Origin: Clostridium sp. TW13
Lineage (GTDB): Bacteria > Bacillota > Clostridia > Clostridiales > Clostridiaceae
DNA length: 64,000 nucleotides
Direction: 5' to 3'
NCBI RefSeq assembly: GCF_024345225.1
Contig: NZ_BROD01000001.1
Coordinates: forward strand, 2,118,362 to 2,182,361
Shown here piece by piece: positions 18,321-28,131 of the stretch. Under the pieces are notes generated by a model. That model had not been told where the DNA came from. It saw nothing but the letters and a program-made list of their open reading frames with translations, and did no database searches. Numbering within the stretch: the first letter of the stretch is position 1; each line of letters starts with the position of its first letter. Both the position numbers and the translations under genes were made by a program.

Positions 18321-20771
18321 TTAGGATAAACTTTTAATATATTTATTTAATATTACCGCTCTAATACTCTCATATTTAACATAGTCTGGTAACTCTTTTT
18401 TAACTGCTCCAACTTTATCATAACCTAAGTTTTCACATACATTTATAATTAGCCTTTCTTCTTCCTCTGTATAAAAATCTTTAATATTAAAGTTAACCAA
18501 GATTTCTTTACCATCAATTAAATCTTCAGTCATATATCCTAATATTGTAGATATTGAAACTTCAGTTTCTTCATAGACTTCATCTAAAGTTTTACCTTCA
18601 TTTATCATATCAATAACTTTTTCTTTATCCTTCCTTGCATCCCCATCTATGATTAATTTTCTTTTTTTCTTTTCTTTCCAATCTACATTTATATTATTCT
18701 CTAAGATATACTTATTAACCTCTTCTAGTATTTCTTTGCCATACTTTTGTATTTTAATTGGTCCAATACCTGCTATATCCCCTAATTGCTCTGTGTTTAT
18801 AGGGTAACGTCCACTAATTTCTTTCAATGTATTTTTTGCTAAAATAGATTGAGGAAAAACTCTTTCTTTCTTGGCAAACTTTACTCTCAATTCAACCAAA
18901 CTTTTAAATAATACTTTATCTGTTAATACATTGAATTCATCTTCTACTTTTTCACTATTATCTTTTACTTCTTGTTTTTGTGCTTCAGAATTTATATTAA
19001 TATTATGATCCACCACATATTTTGAAATTAGGTCTGCAAATGTTTCTCCATACTTTGCATACTTTACTTCTCCTACTCCTGAGACTAGCATCATCTGTTC
19101 CTTATTTATAGGATACTTAGTACTCATTTCCTTTAGTGTTCCATCTCCAAATACCATGTAAGGCGGTACCCCTGATTCTTTTGCAAGTTGTCTTCTTAAA
19201 TCTCTAAGTTCTTCATAAAGCTCATTGCTAATATCAAAGTTTTTAGTTGATACAACTTGCTTGAACTTTACAACTTCTTGACCTTTTAAAACGCTTATAG
19301 AACGTTCATTAAGTTTTACCAAAGGAAAAGTTCCTTCTTCTAAATTTATGTAACCATGCGAAATTAATGTATTAATAAAATCTCGAAGTTCATCCTTGGA
19401 GTAATTTTTCATTATGCCATAAGTAGATAATTTATTAAATTCTAAATCCATAATCTTTTTACCCTTTGAACCTCTAAGTACATCTACAATCATACCTGTA
19501 CCAAAGTTTCTTTTCATTCTATACACACAGGATAATACTTTTTGAGCATCTAAAGTTCTATCTATAATTTCTCCCTCTAAATTACAGTTACTGCACTTTC
19601 CGCAATCTTGTTCAACTGTTTCTCCAAAGTAAGTTAGTATATATTTTCTATAACAATCGTTACTATGAACTAAATCTATCATTTGTTGCAGTTTTTTATA
19701 TGCAACATTCTTTCTTTCAGAATTTTCTGTTCCAACCTCAATTAAATACTTCTGCGTTTGCACATCTATTTGGCTAAAAAGCAAAATACACTCACTTTCT
19801 TCTCCATCTCTCCCAGCTCTACCTATCTCTTGGTAATAAGCTTCTATGTTCTTTGGCATGTTATAATGAATTACATATCTTATATTAGGCTTATCTATTC
19901 CCATACCAAAAGCATTAGTTGCAATAATTAAATTCGTCCTATCATAGATAAAATCTTCTTGGTTACTTATTCTCTCTTCATTACTCATTCCTGCATGATA
20001 TTTTCCTACTGAAAAACCACTTCTTTGTAAAAATTCATAAAGATAATCTACTTCTTTTCTTGTAGCTGCATATATAATTCCACTTTGATCAGCATTGTTT
20101 TTTACATAGTCAAATACATAATTTCTTTTACTTTCCGGTTTTAGTATATTAATAGTTAGGTTTTCTCTATCAAATCCCGCAATAAATACCTTCGGATCTC
20201 TAAGCCCTAGCAACCTTACTATATCTTCCCTTACTTCTTCCGTAGCTGTGGCAGTAAATGCTGTAACTATAGGTCTTTTTAATAAGCTATTTATGAATGA
20301 AGATATTTTTCTATAACTAGTTCTAAAATCATGTCCCCACTGAGAAACACAATGAGCTTCATCTATAGCAATTTGTGCTATATTATAGCCTGTTATTATA
20401 GATAAAAACTCGTATGAATCAAGCCTTTCAGGCGCTATATATACTATCTTATATTTTTCATCTTTTATGCCGTTTAATATTTCATTCAATTCATTTTCGC
20501 TCAAGCTGCTATTTATATAAGCAGCACCTATTCCCATTTCTACTATAGTATCCACTTGGTCTTTCATTAAAGAAATAAGAGGTGATATTACTAAGGTTAT
20601 TCCTTCTAATATAAGTGCAGGTATCTGATAACAAATAGACTTTCCTCCACCAGTTGGCATTATTGCCAACAAATCCTTACCTTCAATTATATTGTCTATT
20701 ATTTCCTCTTGGCCTTTTCTAAATTCCTTATATCCATAATACTTCTCCAAGACCTCTTTTGCCTTATTCAT
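18321..20771 (-). CDS. recQ: ATP-dependent DNA helicase RecQ with two HRDC domains
   Basis: 816 aa, longer than the usual 590-720. It unwinds DNA 3'-5' in recombination and repair. Helicase motifs: MPTGGGKS (I), IDEAHCVSQWGHDFR (II), TAFTATAT (III), ATNAFGMGID (V) and QEIGRAGRDG (VI). A RecQ zinc-binding unit follows with CYRKYIL and CGKCSNC. Then come a winged-helix region, HRDC 1 (about 513-586), HRDC 2 (about 622-685) and a C-terminal helix-turn-helix segment (about 725-750, KTLDEVYEETEVSISTIL). The two HRDC copies share TLKEMS/TLKEIS, YPIN and GVGEVKYAKYG/GIGPIKIQKYG. Confidence 0.95.
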   Translation of the reverse strand: MNKAKEVLEKYYGYKEFRKGQEEIIDNIIEGKDLLAIMPTGGGKSICYQIPALILEGITLVISPLISLMKDQVDTIVEMGIGAAYINSSLSENELNEILNGIKDEKYKIVYIAPERLDSYEFLSIITGYNIAQIAIDEAHCVSQWGHDFRTSYRKISSFINSLLKRPIVTAFTATATEEVREDIVRLLGLRDPKVFIAGFDRENLTINILKPESKRNYVFDYVKNNADQSGIIYAATRKEVDYLYEFLQRSGFSVGKYHAGMSNEERISNQEDFIYDRTNLIIATNAFGMGIDKPNIRYVIHYNMPKNIEAYYQEIGRAGRDGEESECILLFSQIDVQTQKYLIEVGTENSERKNVAYKKLQQMIDLVHSNDCYRKYILTYFGETVEQDCGKCSNCNLEGEIIDRTLDAQKVLSCVYRMKRNFGTGMIVDVLRGSKGKKIMDLEFNKLSTYGIMKNYSKDELRDFINTLISHGYINLEEGTFPLVKLNERSISVLKGQEVVKFKQVVSTKNFDISNELYEELRDLRRQLAKESGVPPYMVFGDGTLKEMSTKYPINKEQMMLVSGVGEVKYAKYGETFADLISKYVVDHNININSEAQKQEVKDNSEKVEDEFNVLTDKVLFKSLVELRVKFAKKERVFPQSILAKNTLKEISGRYPINTEQLGDIAGIGPIKIQKYGKEILEEVNKYILENNINVDWKEKKKRKLIIDGDARKDKEKVIDMINEGKTLDEVYEETEVSISTILGYMTEDLIDGKEILVNFNIKDFYTEEEERLIINVCENLGYDKVGAVKKELPDYVKYESIRAVILNKYIKSLS

Positions 20772-21000
20772 AAAACTATTTCACCTCATCTAGTTTGTCT
20801 TTCTCAATTATATCCAATAATAGTTATTGCAATTCAATAAATCAAATTATATCACAATTTGTTCTAATTTACTGCTTTACACACAATTGATTTTCTCATA
20901 AAATAGAGAAACCACTTTGCTTAATGAATATAAGACTTAATTGTAGTACAATATAAACATGCTATGCTTTTTACTATACTATCACGGAGGAAATTTGATT

Positions 21001-21975
21001 ATGAAAAAAATTGTTAAATATTTGTGCCTATTTGCCTTTATAATTTGTTTCATTTTGATTATTGTGTTTAGAAATAGAATCCTCCTTTCTATCAACATGA
21101 TAAGAGATGTAGGCGAACTTAACACCTCAAATAATGTTGCAACAAGTTCAGTAAACAAAAATATAGTTTTAAATACAAATTATAAGGATATCGTATATAA
21201 AAATGGTCCCAACTCCCCCCAAACACTTGACATATATTCAGCAAAAAAGGCTAATACTAATGGTTCTCCCGTAATAATATATGTACATGGAGGAAGCTGG
21301 GCTTATGGTGACAAAAATATTCCACAAAATATTTCACCACTGCTTGATATGTTGAGAGATCAAGGGTATACCGTTATAAGTACATCCTACCACCTTATGA
21401 AGGACAAAGTTATTTTCAATGAACAAATTGAGGATGTAAAAGATACAGTAAGATGGATCAGAAAAAACAAAGATAAATATAATTTAAATCCAGATGCAAT
21501 TGGGGTTATTGGCACCTCTGCAGGAGCTCATTTAGCATTAATGGCATCTTATACATCTGATTCTGAATATATAGGTGATGTAAGCTTAAAAAACTATAGT
21601 TCTAAAGTAAAATATGTAATTGACTTTTCTGGTCCTACAGACTTAACTACTTTAGACTTATCACAAGCTTCGCCAGATATAACAAAACTAATTAAATCTT
21701 CTTCAAATACAGAAAAAACTTTAAGTGAGTATAGTCCTATAAATCATATTAATAAAGATCTACCTAACACATTAATTATTCATAGTAAAAAGGATAATAT
21801 GGTTCCTTATAGAAATTCAACTCTTCTATACAATAAAATTAAAGCTGCAGGCTCAGATGCCAAATTAATTACTCTATCCAATAGTAATCATGATTTTTCT
21901 AACATTACTAATGACGATATAACTACATTGTCTATGGAAATATTAAAATTTATAATCTCCAACTCCCCTTTATAA
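21001..21975 (+). CDS. Membrane-anchored or secreted alpha/beta hydrolase (esterase/lipase-like)
   Basis: 324 aa. The ATG at 21001 has GGAGG at 20986-20990; an in-frame ATG at 20959 has none. An N-terminal hydrophobic stretch (about residues 8-23) acts as anchor or signal. Catalytic parts: oxyanion motif YVHGGSWAYGDK, nucleophile GTSAGA, acid near SKKDNMVPY and His in NSNHDF. These are typical of the BD-FAE/carboxylesterase group. The substrate is unknown. It is transcribed divergently from recQ and stands alone. Confidence 0.85.
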   Translation: MKKIVKYLCLFAFIICFILIIVFRNRILLSINMIRDVGELNTSNNVATSSVNKNIVLNTNYKDIVYKNGPNSPQTLDIYSAKKANTNGSPVIIYVHGGSWAYGDKNIPQNISPLLDMLRDQGYTVISTSYHLMKDKVIFNEQIEDVKDTVRWIRKNKDKYNLNPDAIGVIGTSAGAHLALMASYTSDSEYIGDVSLKNYSSKVKYVIDFSGPTDLTTLDLSQASPDITKLIKSSSNTEKTLSEYSPINHINKDLPNTLIIHSKKDNMVPYRNSTLLYNKIKAAGSDAKLITLSNSNHDFSNITNDDITTLSMEILKFIISNSPL

Positions 21976-22047
21976 TTTTAAGTATAATTTACTTATAAAT
22001 TATGCTTAAATTATCAGCACTTTATAATTTAATAAAGAATAAAATAA

Positions 22048-22088
22048 CCCTTTAGATAAGTACCTTATAACAGTAACTATCTAGAGGG
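22048..22088 (-). terminator. Terminator of the GntR/DUF1648 unit
   Basis: CCCTTTAGATA pairs with TATCTAGAGGG (one mismatch). On the minus strand the stem is followed by a T-rich TTATTTTATTC tail. Confidence 0.65.
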
Positions 22089-22138
22089 CTTAATATTTAA
22101 TTTAAAGCTCAGGTTAATAATTTGATGCTTAAAACCTT

Positions 22139-23515
22139 TTACTTTTTCACTTTATCTTCAAGCTTTTCATATAAAAATTTCGTCTTGTTGATATCCTCAT
22201 AATTTATCATTAGGTAGGTACCATCTTTTAATTTCATTTCTACATCAATTTTTTCTGAATTCATTATAAACAATCTTGCTTTACCCACCCCCTTTATATT
22301 GAAGTGCCCTATATCAATGTTCCCAGTAGCGCATCCATTTGTTTTGAAAAGCTTCATATTACCTTCTATTTTATCACCTAATTTTATACTATTTATATCA
22401 GAATACTTGATTTCAGTGCCATAAATTCCACTTATATTTATACTATCTTGCTTAAAGGTTACTTCACTTTCTTTCATTGTAAATGGAATAAATAGCATAA
22501 GCACAAGCGTTCCAAATAAAATAAGTGACATTATTCCCATAAAAATCTTTGCTGGTAAGGTGGCAAAATTAAATGTAGTTCCTATACCAACTCTTTTTTC
22601 TACAAATACTGCTGGATCATATTTATTATAATATATATTTCCTAAAAGATAGTTATCATCATCTTCCCTATTAATTACCATACTATCTGGCATATCTTCC
22701 TGTAATGTTTGCTTTTCCTTATTTATATGAATCAAATAAATTACAATAGCAAATGTAAGTATAAAAAAGCTCATAAAAATTGTTCCCCAAATAGCTGGAG
22801 ATTCTACTTCATATTTATATAATGCTATAACTACTAAAAATAATAAATTCGTCATTATACATAGAAAATAAAATGCTTTGCTTATTTTATACCTAATACG
22901 CTTGGTTTGTTCTTTTACCTTATTTACATCTCCACCATTTATATTCTGTTTTGATCTAACCATTATTATTGTTGATAAAATTGATATAATAGTTACTATA
23001 GCTTCACTTACAGCCAAAATTACCATATTAGATTCAAATGAGAGTATAAATGAAAAATACACTATAATGAAAGGGACTATATACCATATCAAACTAATTG
23101 ACACCTTTTGTTTTTCATTTTTATTTCTATATTTTAAATCAACAACTACCTTATTCTTACTTTCCAAAATCCATTTCTCTGATTTTTTAATGAACTTTAC
23201 TTTTTTATATACTAAATAGAAGTTCCACTGCATCAAGCCAATATATATATACATTCCCAAAATCAATACAAATGGTGAATAAAGTGATGAAATACCAATT
23301 AAAATCAAATAAACACACAAAAATATTAACGTAGTAATTGTAAAATTAATTTTATACTTCTTTTTAAGCTCTAATAAATCATCTCTCTTTTCATAACCAA
23401 TAGGTATCCTTACGCCAAAAAATACTGAATTTTTATTCATTTTATCTATAAATATTCCTATTAGAAATGTAATACCTATTATGAATGCACCAATTACCAT
23501 CATTGCTATATCCAT
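22139..23515 (-). CDS. DUF1648/DUF5808-like multi-pass membrane protein
   Basis: 458 aa with about eight hydrophobic segments. The start IGITFLIGIFIDKMNKNSVF with FFGVRIPIGYE is typical of DUF1648-type proteins that sit beside YtrA-like GntR regulators in Firmicutes. A C-terminal soluble part of about 100 residues (after about 350) looks like a beta-rich PH-like domain, inferred from its alternating pattern. Function is unknown; membrane stress sensing or bacteriocin/antibiotic response has been suggested for such pairs. It begins one base after the regulator stop, so the two genes form one operon. Confidence 0.75.
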   Translation of the reverse strand: MDIAMMVIGAFIIGITFLIGIFIDKMNKNSVFFGVRIPIGYEKRDDLLELKKKYKINFTITTLIFLCVYLILIGISSLYSPFVLILGMYIYIGLMQWNFYLVYKKVKFIKKSEKWILESKNKVVVDLKYRNKNEKQKVSISLIWYIVPFIIVYFSFILSFESNMVILAVSEAIVTIISILSTIIMVRSKQNINGGDVNKVKEQTKRIRYKISKAFYFLCIMTNLLFLVVIALYKYEVESPAIWGTIFMSFFILTFAIVIYLIHINKEKQTLQEDMPDSMVINREDDDNYLLGNIYYNKYDPAVFVEKRVGIGTTFNFATLPAKIFMGIMSLILFGTLVLMLFIPFTMKESEVTFKQDSINISGIYGTEIKYSDINSIKLGDKIEGNMKLFKTNGCATGNIDIGHFNIKGVGKARLFIMNSEKIDVEMKLKDGTYLMINYEDINKTKFLYEKLEDKVKK

Positions 23516-23516
23516 T

Positions 23517-23897
23517 TTATTTTTCCCCCTTATAATTTATATAAATATCCTTAATTATTTTTGTAAAGTCCTCTTCTGATACATTGTTACAAATTGCCGT
23601 AGCTACAATAGAATCTAACTCTAAAATCAATTTTTCTTTGATTTCTGAGTTCTGTAAATTTTTCAGGCTTACAACTGCACCCTTTCTCCTATCAATGTTT
23701 ATAAAACTTTCTTGCTTCAAAATATTATAGGTTTTATTTACAGTATGCATATTTATTCCTACATCTTCTGCTAATTGTCTTACTGAAGGTAATTCATCTC
23801 CTTCTTTTAATTCTCCTTTAGCGATAGCCTTTACAATCTCATTTCTTAATTGAGTATATATAGGTAAATCACTTTCAAAATCTATTGTTACAAACAT
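23517..23897 (-). CDS. GntR-family transcriptional regulator, YtrA subfamily
   Basis: 126 aa. Winged-helix domain at about residues 8-75: LPIYTQLRNEIVKAIAKGEL, GDELPSVRQLAEDVGINMHT, VNKTYNIL. The C-terminal tail is only about 50 residues, as in YtrA-type regulators that dimerise without a large ligand domain. It should repress its own operon with the adjacent membrane gene: a perfect 17-bp inverted repeat overlaps the predicted promoter just upstream. The effector is unknown. Confidence 0.92.
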   Translation of the reverse strand: MFVTIDFESDLPIYTQLRNEIVKAIAKGELKEGDELPSVRQLAEDVGINMHTVNKTYNILKQESFINIDRRKGAVVSLKNLQNSEIKEKLILELDSIVATAICNNVSEEDFTKIIKDIYINYKGEK

Positions 23898-23935
23898 TTA
23901 ATCCCGCCCTCTGCTAACATGAAATTTATTTATCC

Positions 23936-23987
23936 TTTGTATTATATCTGTTATACATAATATAGAACAGATATAATACAAAGTCAA
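23936..23987 (-). promoter_or_regulatory. Promoter with overlapping GntR operator
   Basis: Minus-strand -35 TTGACT (23987-23982), 17-base spacer, -10 TATATT (23964-23959). Perfect inverted-repeat arms at 23936-23952 and 23966-23982 are separated by 13 bases; one arm fills the spacer and the other covers the start region. An autorepression site for the adjacent GntR is the simplest reading. Confidence 0.75.
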
Positions 23988-24089
23988 TATATATTTAGAG
24001 CTTTTTCCCAAAGTTATTGACTAAGTAATTAAAAACTTTTAGTATTATTTACATATTTAAAATTAGATTTTACATAAAGGAGATTTTGT

Positions 24090-24728
24090 ATGACAACCAC
24101 ATTATTATTAGTAAGACATGGTGAAACTGAATGGAATACCTTAGGTAAGTTCCAAGGATGTACAGATATTGATTTATCTGCTGATGGTCTCTTGCAAGCT
24201 GACTATCTTAGAAAAAGACTAGAAAATAACTTTGATTATATATACACAAGTCCTTTAAAAAGAGCCTCAGAAACTGCCAATATAATTTGTACAAACATGA
24301 ATATAAAACCACAAGTTGAATATTCTTTAAGAGAAATTAACTTTGGTGATTGGGAAGGGCTTACTATTCATCAAATAAAAGAATTATATCCTGATGCATT
24401 TCATTTATGGACAACTGATAAAATCAATGCTCCAATTCCAGGAAATGATTTAAGTATTAATTTTGCTAGTAATAGAGCTAGCAACTCCATAATAAATATA
24501 GTAAACAAGCATAAGGATAAAACAATTGTCATCCTGGCACATGGTGGAATAATAAAAGCAGCATTGATTGGATTATTTGGCTGGGATATGTCCATGTATC
24601 ACAAAATCACTATAGGAAACACGGCTATATGTAAGATTAATTTCAACGATGAATTGGCTCCTAAGATAGTAACTATAAATGATACTAGTCATCTTCCTGT
24701 AAATTATTCATCTAAGTCCCTAACCTAA
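24090..24728 (+). CDS. Histidine phosphatase family protein (phosphoglycerate mutase-like)
   Basis: 212 aa. The phospho-His motif LVRHGETEWN is at residues 7-16, with YTSPLKRASETA carrying the second Arg, the acid-base Glu in REINFGDWEG, and the second His in ILAHGG. Members dephosphorylate small phosphometabolites (for example alpha-ribazole phosphate in CobC or 3-phosphoglycerate); the substrate here is not evident. No cobalamin gene is adjacent. It is a single gene with an AAGGAGAT ribosome site. Confidence 0.88.
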   Translation: MTTTLLLVRHGETEWNTLGKFQGCTDIDLSADGLLQADYLRKRLENNFDYIYTSPLKRASETANIICTNMNIKPQVEYSLREINFGDWEGLTIHQIKELYPDAFHLWTTDKINAPIPGNDLSINFASNRASNSIINIVNKHKDKTIVILAHGGIIKAALIGLFGWDMSMYHKITIGNTAICKINFNDELAPKIVTINDTSHLPVNYSSKSLT

Positions 24729-24842
24729 CCCATAATTTTGTCCTATTTTGTCGTTTTTTTATGCATTCAGGTGAATTTTATTGAATTTAATTATAATTAA
24801 TTCTATAATAAAATAACATAGTAACCTAAGGAGGCGAAATAA

Positions 24843-25244
24843 TTGATAATTTGGGATGATAGTTTTAGTACTGGAATAGAAATAATTGATCAACAACATA
24901 AGTATTTATTCAGCCTTAGCAGAAAATTAGAGATACTTTTAGAAACTCCTATAGGTGTAGATAAAAAAGAGGATGCCATAATGCTTCTATGTGACTTTAG
25001 AAACTTCGTAACTTTTCATTTTTATTTTGAAGAAAATTATTTAAAAGATTTAAATTCAAGTGATTTTTATGAACATACTAATGAACATACTTTATTTATA
25101 AATAAACTTACTGACATAGATATTACTAACTTCTCTAACGAAGATTATAACGAACTCAAGACCTTTTTAAACACTTTATATGGATATATATTAACACATA
25201 TTAAAGAAAGAGATACAAAACTAAAAATGTTAATTTATAATTAG
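24843..25244 (+). CDS. Bacteriohemerythrin
   Basis: 133 aa, TTG start at 24843 after AAGGAGGCG. The full diiron ligand set is present: His19 (DQQHKYLF), His59 and Glu63 (HFYFEE), His78 and His82 (HTNEH), His119 and Asp124 (HIKERD). Such four-helix proteins bind O2 reversibly and may deliver or scavenge oxygen, useful in an anaerobe for oxygen sensing or tolerance. It stands alone, not fused to a chemoreceptor. Confidence 0.93.
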   Translation: MIIWDDSFSTGIEIIDQQHKYLFSLSRKLEILLETPIGVDKKEDAIMLLCDFRNFVTFHFYFEENYLKDLNSSDFYEHTNEHTLFINKLTDIDITNFSNEDYNELKTFLNTLYGYILTHIKERDTKLKMLIYN

Positions 25245-25415
25245 ATCTATATTTTCAATTATCGATGTATATACTCTTTCTTACAAAATATCCTCCAATT
25301 AATAATCTTAAAATTTTCATAAAACTAACACAAAACTGTCACATTGCTAAGTAAAAATATAGTTATTGAAACAATATAGAACGAAATCAATCTATATTTT
25401 AGTTGGAGGTATTTT

Positions 25416-26390
25416 ATGAAAGAAGTGTTATATTTAGTTATTCCTTGTTATAATGAGGAACAAGTTTTAAGAGAAACCTCTAAGAGGTTATTAGTTAAAT
25501 TATCAACTATGATAAAAAATAAAAGTATATCAGAGAAAAGCAAAATATTATTTGTTAATGATGGTTCCAGAGATAATACATGGACCATAATCAATGAGTT
25601 GCATAATGAGAACCCTATATTCTGTGGAGTAAACCTATCCAGAAACAAAGGGCATCAAAATGCTTTATTAGCTGGCCTTATGACTGCTAAAGACTATGCA
25701 AATATGACAATATCATTAGATGCAGATTTACAAGATGATATTGATGTAATAGATAAGTTTGTTGAAGAATATTACAACGGTAATGACATCGTATATGGCG
25801 TAAGATCTTCAAGAAAAACTGATACATTCTTTAAAAGAAATACAGCTTTAGGTTTCTACAAATTCATGAATTTGCTAGGTGTGGATGTAGTCTACAACCA
25901 TGCTGACTACAGACTTATGAGCAGTCGTGCCTTGGAAGGTCTTGCTGAATTCAAAGAAGTTAATCTGTTTCTTCGTGGAATTGTACCCTTAATTGGATAT
26001 AAATCTTCTATAGTTGAATACGAAAGACATGAGCGCTTTGCAGGTGAATCAAAATATCCATTAAAGAAAATGCTTGCTTTTGCTTTAGATGGAGTTACTT
26101 CACTAAGTATTAAGCCTATAAGAATAATCACTGGCTTAGGCTTTTCTATATTTTTAATAAGCTTTTTTGCCTTACTTTACACACTAATAGTAAAATTCTT
26201 TGGTAAAACCGTAACAGGCTGGACTTCCTTAACTGTTTCAATATGGATGCTTGGTGGAATTCAACTTTTATCTTTAGGTGTGATTGGAGAATATATCGGA
26301 AAAATCTATAATGAAACTAAACATAGACCTAGATTTATTATCGAAACTATACTTATCTCTCATGAAGAAAATCATAAATCAATAATATAA
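25416..26390 (+). CDS. Family 2 glycosyltransferase, polyprenyl-phosphate sugar transferase type
   Basis: 324 aa. GT-A domain at about 1-230: IPCYNEEQVL, FVNDGSRDNTW, and DADLQDD with the DxD-type metal motif. Two C-terminal membrane helices lie near 233-256 and 268-290, as in GtrB/DPM1-like enzymes that move a sugar from a nucleotide donor to undecaprenyl phosphate. The donor sugar is unknown. Ribosome site TTGGAGG. It ends at a bidirectional terminator facing the suf operon. Confidence 0.9.
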   Translation: MKEVLYLVIPCYNEEQVLRETSKRLLVKLSTMIKNKSISEKSKILFVNDGSRDNTWTIINELHNENPIFCGVNLSRNKGHQNALLAGLMTAKDYANMTISLDADLQDDIDVIDKFVEEYYNGNDIVYGVRSSRKTDTFFKRNTALGFYKFMNLLGVDVVYNHADYRLMSSRALEGLAEFKEVNLFLRGIVPLIGYKSSIVEYERHERFAGESKYPLKKMLAFALDGVTSLSIKPIRIITGLGFSIFLISFFALLYTLIVKFFGKTVTGWTSLTVSIWMLGGIQLLSLGVIGEYIGKIYNETKHRPRFIIETILISHEENHKSII

Positions 26391-26393
26391 ATT

Positions 26394-26446
26394 AAAGGAG
26401 CAATTTTTGAAAAATATTTACGGTAATTTTCAAAAGTTGCTCCTTT
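26394..26446. terminator. Bidirectional terminator between the GT2 and suf units
   Basis: AAAGGAGCAA and TTTTGAAAA pair with TTTTCAAAA and TTGCTCCTTT, with a small bulge. It serves the rightward glycosyltransferase gene and the leftward suf operon. Confidence 0.75.
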
Positions 26447-26462
26447 CTGCACAACATTTTCA

Positions 26463-26897
26463 TTAATGATTAGCTTTTACTACAGCTTCTTTTAATGTAT
26501 GCCATGCAAGAACAGCACATTTAACTCTAGCTGGCATGTTAGATATATTCTTTAGTACCATAGCATCTTCCAAAACCATTAACTCATCATCATTATCTAT
26601 TTCTCTCTTAATCATTGATATAAATGTTTCTACCAGTTTCAGCGCTTCTTCTTTATTTTTCCCTTTTATTAAATCTATCATCATTGATGTAGAAGCTTGA
26701 GAAATAGCACATCCTTGTCCTGTAAATGCTAAATCTTCTATTATATCCTCATTAAACTTTATCTCTAAAGTAATCTCATCTCCACAACTTGGATTATGTC
26801 CATGCTCACAGATATCTGGATGATCTATCTTTCTTTTATTATGTTTTGATGTACTATGTTCCATTATTAATTCAGTATATATTGAACTTAAATCCAC
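26463..26897 (-). CDS. sufU: SufU-type Fe-S assembly scaffold / sulfurtransferase
   Basis: 144 aa. Zinc-site residues are Cys38 and Asp40 (NPSCGDEITL), Cys63 (GQGCAISQAS) and Cys127 (RVKCAVLAWH). In Firmicutes SufU takes sulfur from SufS rather than acting as a classical scaffold. It starts one base after sufS and is last in sufC-B-D-S-U, the standard Gram-positive order. Confidence 0.95.
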   Translation of the reverse strand: MDLSSIYTELIMEHSTSKHNKRKIDHPDICEHGHNPSCGDEITLEIKFNEDIIEDLAFTGQGCAISQASTSMMIDLIKGKNKEEALKLVETFISMIKREIDNDDELMVLEDAMVLKNISNMPARVKCAVLAWHTLKEAVVKANH

Positions 26898-26898
26898 A

Positions 26899-28131
26899 CT
26901 AATCCCTCCACTTTGAAAACATATTATATGTCTCTTTAATAGCTTCTATAAGTATATCTATATCCTCTTTAGTATTATAAAAATAAAAACTCGCCCTGCA
27001 AGTTGCACTTATTCCCATATATCTCATAAATGGTTGTGCGCAATGATTTCCTGCTCTGATTGATACTCCATAAGTATCTAATGCTGATGCCACATCATGA
27101 GGATGCACGCCTTCTATTTCAAAAGATATTACTCCAGTCCTCTTCTTTACATCTGAAGGTCCAAATAGTTTAACATATGGAATTGCATTTAATCTTTCTA
27201 AAGCATAAGAAACTAAATTTCCCTCTATCTCTTCAATAACTTCCATACCTACATCATTTAAATAATCCATAGCTGCTGCCAAACCTACTGCCCCTTCAAC
27301 ATTTTGAGTCCCAGCCTCAAACTTACATGGTATATCATCATATGTATATTCTTGTTCATATACATACTCCACCATATCACCACCTAGTGTATATGGTTCC
27401 ATAATCTCCAACAAATTTCTCTTACCATAAACTACACCTATTCCCATTGGAGCTAAGAGTTTATGTCCAGAGAAAACTAAAAAGTCTGCATCTAATTCCC
27501 TTACACTTACTTTCATATGAGGAACACTTTGAGCCCCATCTACTATAACTACAGCATTCTTTGAATGAGCATAGTCTATAATTGTTTTTACTGGATTTAT
27601 AGTACCTATAGCATTAGAAACATGGGTTATACTAACGATCTTTGTCTTATCTGTAATTTTACTTTCAATTTCTTCAAGAGACAATTCACCATTTTCATCA
27701 GTATACATATATTTAAGGATTGCACCCTTAGCTTTTGCTACTCTTTGCCAGGGTAACAAATTAGAATGATGTTCTGCTATGGATATGACTATTTCATCTC
27801 CTTCTTGTATAAAACTCATTCCATATGAATATCCTAAAAGATTAAATCCTTCTGTAGCATTCTTAGTAAATATTATTTCCTCAGAACTTTCTGCATCTAT
27901 AAAATTCTTTACCTTTTCTCTCGCATCTTCATATACTTTTGTAGCTAATATGCTTAATTCATAAGCTCCTCTATGAGGATTTGCATTATAATTTTTATAA
28001 TATTCTTCTATAGCATTAATTACCTGCATTGGTTTTTGAGTTGTAGCAGCACTATCTAAATAAACTAATTTCTTACCATTTAACTCTGAATTCAGTATAG
28101 GAAAATCTTTTATAAAATCTTTATTATCCAT
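26899..28131 (-). CDS. sufS: Cysteine desulfurase SufS
   Basis: 410 aa class V aminotransferase-fold PLP enzyme producing persulfide from cysteine for Fe-S assembly. Visible: YLDSAATTQKP at the start, TEGFNLLGYS, VDGAQSVPHM (PLP Asp), FSGHKLLAPMG (PLP Lys) and the persulfide Cys in RAGNHCAQP. It overlaps the end of sufD by 8 bases. The partner is the adjacent SufU. Confidence 0.96.
   Translation of the reverse strand: MDNKDFIKDFPILNSELNGKKLVYLDSAATTQKPMQVINAIEEYYKNYNANPHRGAYELSILATKVYEDAREKVKNFIDAESSEEIIFTKNATEGFNLLGYSYGMSFIQEGDEIVISIAEHHSNLLPWQRVAKAKGAILKYMYTDENGELSLEEIESKITDKTKIVSITHVSNAIGTINPVKTIIDYAHSKNAVVIVDGAQSVPHMKVSVRELDADFLVFSGHKLLAPMGIGVVYGKRNLLEIMEPYTLGGDMVEYVYEQEYTYDDIPCKFEAGTQNVEGAVGLAAAMDYLNDVGMEVIEEIEGNLVSYALERLNAIPYVKLFGPSDVKKRTGVISFEIEGVHPHDVASALDTYGVSIRAGNHCAQPFMRYMGISATCRASFYFYNTKEDIDILIEAIKETYNMFSKWRD

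Noticed and set aside
10283-23897. Defence island suggested by a kinase-like gene, RecQ and exonuclease III
   Set aside because: polA, coaE, xth and recQ are ordinary housekeeping genes with normal spacing; no defence-specific domain, integrase or composition shift was seen.
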